This document shows, in pieces, positions 5,007-6,961 of a DNA stretch of 6,961 nt; positions within the stretch are counted from its first letter, which is position 1; the number at the start of each line of letters is the position of its first letter. Made by a program: the position numbers and the translations under genes. The notes beneath the pieces are model-generated. The model ran no database searches and was not told the origin of the DNA. It was given only the letters and a program-made list of their open reading frames with translations. The DNA comes from Ruminococcaceae bacterium UBA6392 (GTDB lineage: Bacteria > Bacillota > Clostridia > Oscillospirales > Acutalibacteraceae): NCBI GenBank assembly GCA_002438685.1, contig DJQG01000144.1, forward strand, positions 1 through 6,961. Reading direction: 5' to 3'.

Positions 5007-6914
5007 TTATTTCAGTCCGTTGATGAACGAGATGACCGCGTTTATCTGAGCGAGGATATCGCCGATATCATGCGCTATGCGGATAGCGGTGATGATATAA
5101 GCGGGGGTGAGGTCGATCTTCGTGACGCCCGAATAGTTGCGGGTGACGGTGAAGCCGAAGTCGCGGGTCGCGTCCTTGCCGGTGACGGTCATGCGCTTGT
5201 AGGCGACGGTTATCTTGTCGTAGCTCTCGGTCGCGGGAACCTTTCCGGTGAAGGCTATCTCGGCGCTCTCGCCTGCTTCAAGGACTATCGGATAAGGCAG
5301 GGCGAAGTTCAGCGTGCCATTTTCCGAGGTTATCGAGGAGATCTTTATCTTGTCCTTCTTCGACAGGTTCTTGACCATGACGGAGTTGCAAGAGAAGAGG
5401 TGCTTCGAGAGAGTCGGCAGGAACGAGGAGTTCGTGCTCTTGAAGAAAACGACTACGTCGCTCGTCGGGGCGAGGCTCTCCATGAACTGGGGATATTCGA
5501 TGTGCGAATATGCGTCCTTGATGTTGTCGGTGAGCAGAAGCTCCATGAGCAGGGAGTAGGTGCGGGGATCCCATTCCGCCTGGCCGTGATAGTGGCGGTC
5601 AACGACCCATGTGCGCTTGGGCATATAGCCGGTCGAAAGGTCAACTGTTCTGTCGGGCGAGATGTTGTTCTTGCCGGTCTTGACAGCCTGCTTGTAGTCG
5701 GCAGGGAAAGTCTCGCCGAAGGGCGCGCAGACGGCGCCGCAGGAGTACTTCATGTTGACTAGACCGTCGCTGTTGTCAACGGTGCCCGATGCGAGCGGAA
5801 CGCCGGAGCAAGCCTTTATCGAGACGCTGACGCCCTTCTTCTGCTGAGCATACAGGGTCTCGGAAATATGAGACATGAAGCCGTTTCTGACTTTCTCGAC
5901 TTTTTCAATGAGCTTTGCGTTCTTGACGGAGTCGAGGTGCAGGGACTTGATATAGTCATACTGATCCGGAGCGCACATCTCCCAAAATGCGGGGATGTTT
6001 ATAACGCTCGGCAGGATCATGCTCTTGAGACCGTAGTCGGCGATGTTGTTCGCCCCATCGGCAGGGATGATGTCCATGACGAACGAGAAGTCGGTCTCGG
6101 TGTGCAGGATAGCTCTGAGGATATCGAGGGTGATGTCGAAGTTCAATGAGAGAGGCTTGTCGGTGTAGAGATCGGAGACAAGATTGCTGCCCGCGAGAAG
6201 CGGAGTGTCGAACACCGCGCGGTCGATATAGTTGTCGTTCGGGTACTCATACATATAAGTGCCCAACAGCAGGCTGCCCTGGCTGATGCTGTATACGCTG
6301 ACCTTGTCGTGCCCGGTAAGGGCGCAGACCTCTGCGAGATAATCGTGGAGCTGAGCCGCAACATCGGCGTGGCTGAGCCTCCAGTCATAGAGAAAGTTGA
6401 AAACATGGTCGTCGCCTATCTTGTCGCCGATGACCTCCATATCGAGGAACTCGGAGCCTGTGTAGGGGACGAGGTCGAGCTGGTCGTTCTTCGTGAACGC
6501 CTCAAGGCTCGTGTTCTTCGCGCCGCTGAGTATCGGCACGATGTCGTAATAGGAAGTACCGTCGTTGTTCATTCTGAGTGGCTCAACGATAGAAGTGATA
6601 ATGTCGCGCAGCGGCTTTTCGATGCCGTCCGTGCCCTTCTGGGCGATGAGCTCGACTATACCCGTGACGAGGTCGGGGGCATTGACTCCGAGGAGTTTGA
6701 GAATCTCTTTGGTGTCGGGCGGGAAAACGCGCTTCAATGAGCCGTCCTCCTGCTTCTCCGAGAGAATCGTCGCGCCGAATCCGGAGATCATGACAACGGG
6801 TGAATGGCCGCAGGCGCACTTGGTGGCGGCCGCCGCGGTCGAAGCAAATACCGAGCAGAGCATCACTGCGGCGATGACAATGCAGAGTATCCGCTTGAAC
6901 GGATTTTTCTTCAT
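5007..6914 (-). CDS. Secreted LCAT-like alpha/beta hydrolase with Ig-like C-terminal domain
   Basis: This is probably an exported lipase or acyltransferase-like enzyme; its substrate is unknown. The chosen start at 6914 gives 635 residues; a GTG nine codons upstream lacks a ribosome site. Residues 1-30 are a signal peptide: a KKNPFKR n-region, a hydrophobic core at 9-24, and an STAAAA site for signal peptidase I; no lipobox. The mature protein opens with CACG (33-36) and PVVMISGFGAT, the first strand and oxyanion region of LCAT-type hydrolases. LYDWRL at 175-180 is typical of LCAT. The nucleophile elbow is probably S211 in SISQG (209-213), where the first Gly of GxSxG is Ser. Likely partners are D383 (SDGLV) and H441 or H443 (DRHYHG). 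Residues about 485-600 are strand-rich and look Ig/ASH-like. The protein ends in an amphipathic helix without an LPXTG, SLH or dockerin anchor. It is transcribed alone, convergent to aspS. The fold is fairly certain; the function is not. Confidence 0.85.
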   Translation of the reverse strand: MKKNPFKRILCIVIAAVMLCSVFASTAAAATKCACGHSPVVMISGFGATILSEKQEDGSLKRVFPPDTKEILKLLGVNAPDLVTGIVELIAQKGTDGIEKPLRDIITSIVEPLRMNNDGTSYYDIVPILSGAKNTSLEAFTKNDQLDLVPYTGSEFLDMEVIGDKIGDDHVFNFLYDWRLSHADVAAQLHDYLAEVCALTGHDKVSVYSISQGSLLLGTYMYEYPNDNYIDRAVFDTPLLAGSNLVSDLYTDKPLSLNFDITLDILRAILHTETDFSFVMDIIPADGANNIADYGLKSMILPSVINIPAFWEMCAPDQYDYIKSLHLDSVKNAKLIEKVEKVRNGFMSHISETLYAQQKKGVSVSIKACSGVPLASGTVDNSDGLVNMKYSCGAVCAPFGETFPADYKQAVKTGKNNISPDRTVDLSTGYMPKRTWVVDRHYHGQAEWDPRTYSLLMELLLTDNIKDAYSHIEYPQFMESLAPTSDVVVFFKSTNSSFLPTLSKHLFSCNSVMVKNLSKKDKIKISSITSENGTLNFALPYPIVLEAGESAEIAFTGKVPATESYDKITVAYKRMTVTGKDATRDFGFTVTRNYSGVTKIDLTPAYIITAIRIAHDIGDILAQINAVISFINGLK

Positions 6915-6923
6915 TTTTGTATT

Positions 6924-6930
6924 CTCCTTT
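6924..6930 (-). promoter_or_regulatory. Ribosome binding site deciding the hydrolase start
   Basis: On the - strand AAAGGAG lies 9 bases before the ATG at 6914. This places the start at the Met that begins a proper signal peptide, rather than at the upstream GTG at 6941. Confidence 0.88.
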
Positions 6931-6943
6931 CGTAAACACACAC

Positions 6944-6949
6944 ATTGTA
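6944..6949 (-). promoter_or_regulatory. Candidate -10 box of the hydrolase promoter
   Basis: TACAAT on the - strand is one base from TATAAT and lies 29 bases upstream of the ATG. A -35 box at the usual spacing would fall just beyond the window edge, so the promoter is only half visible. Two copies of GTAAAC (+ strand 6932-6937 and 6947-6952) flank the expected start site. Confidence 0.4.
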
Positions 6950-6961
6950 AACTTAAATGAA

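Noticed and set aside
5070..5762. Open frame of 230 codons opposite the hydrolase
   Set aside because: It is an antisense shadow. The - strand frame has a signal peptide, ribosome site and hydrolase motifs; this one has none.
6582..6945. Open frame starting at the - strand ATG at 6945
   Set aside because: It is out of frame with the hydrolase, which carries the signal peptide and the well-spaced ribosome site; its translation resembles nothing.

Overview
The window looks like a stretch of chromosome from an uncultured Clostridia-type Firmicute, probably near the Ruminococcaceae/Oscillospiraceae. This rests on Gram-positive Shine-Dalgarno sites, a Firmicutes-style GyrA and MgsA, a Cys-rich clostridial-type HisRS and a moderately high GC3. 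The taxonomic call is an inference from protein style, not from a search. No RNA gene, CRISPR array, insertion sequence or phage gene is visible.

Layout: (1) 1-1578, + strand: the 3' part of gyrA, covering the end of the topoisomerase core, the C-terminal DNA-wrapping domain with its GyrA box and an acidic tail. (2) 1579-1700: a 122-base gap with a perfect 7-bp AT-rich palindrome just upstream of a very good extended -10 sigma-A promoter. (3) 1701-2102: mgsA, methylglyoxal synthase, followed by a GC-rich intrinsic terminator. (4) 2103-2209: a leader with two terminator-like hairpins before hisS and no recognisable T-box. (5) 2210-4902: hisS and aspS, joined by a TAATG stop/start overlap. The AspRS is the short archaeal/eukaryal-type enzyme, not the long bacterial one. 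(6) 4903-5006: back-to-back terminators for convergent transcription. (7) 5007-6914, - strand: a secreted LCAT-like alpha/beta hydrolase of 635 residues with an Ig-like C-terminal part. Its ribosome binding site and a candidate -10 lie before the window edge.

Most of the window is housekeeping: DNA supercoiling, a glycolytic overflow bypass and two tRNA synthetases. The less ordinary signals are an abrupt change in codon use inside gyrA near the domain boundary, the archaeal-type AspRS in the hisS operon, an Asn in MgsA where the E. coli enzyme has a catalytic Asp, the double hairpin before hisS, and the poorly characterised secreted hydrolase with a Ser-x-Ser-x-Gly nucleophile elbow. I see no multi-gene novel system here.
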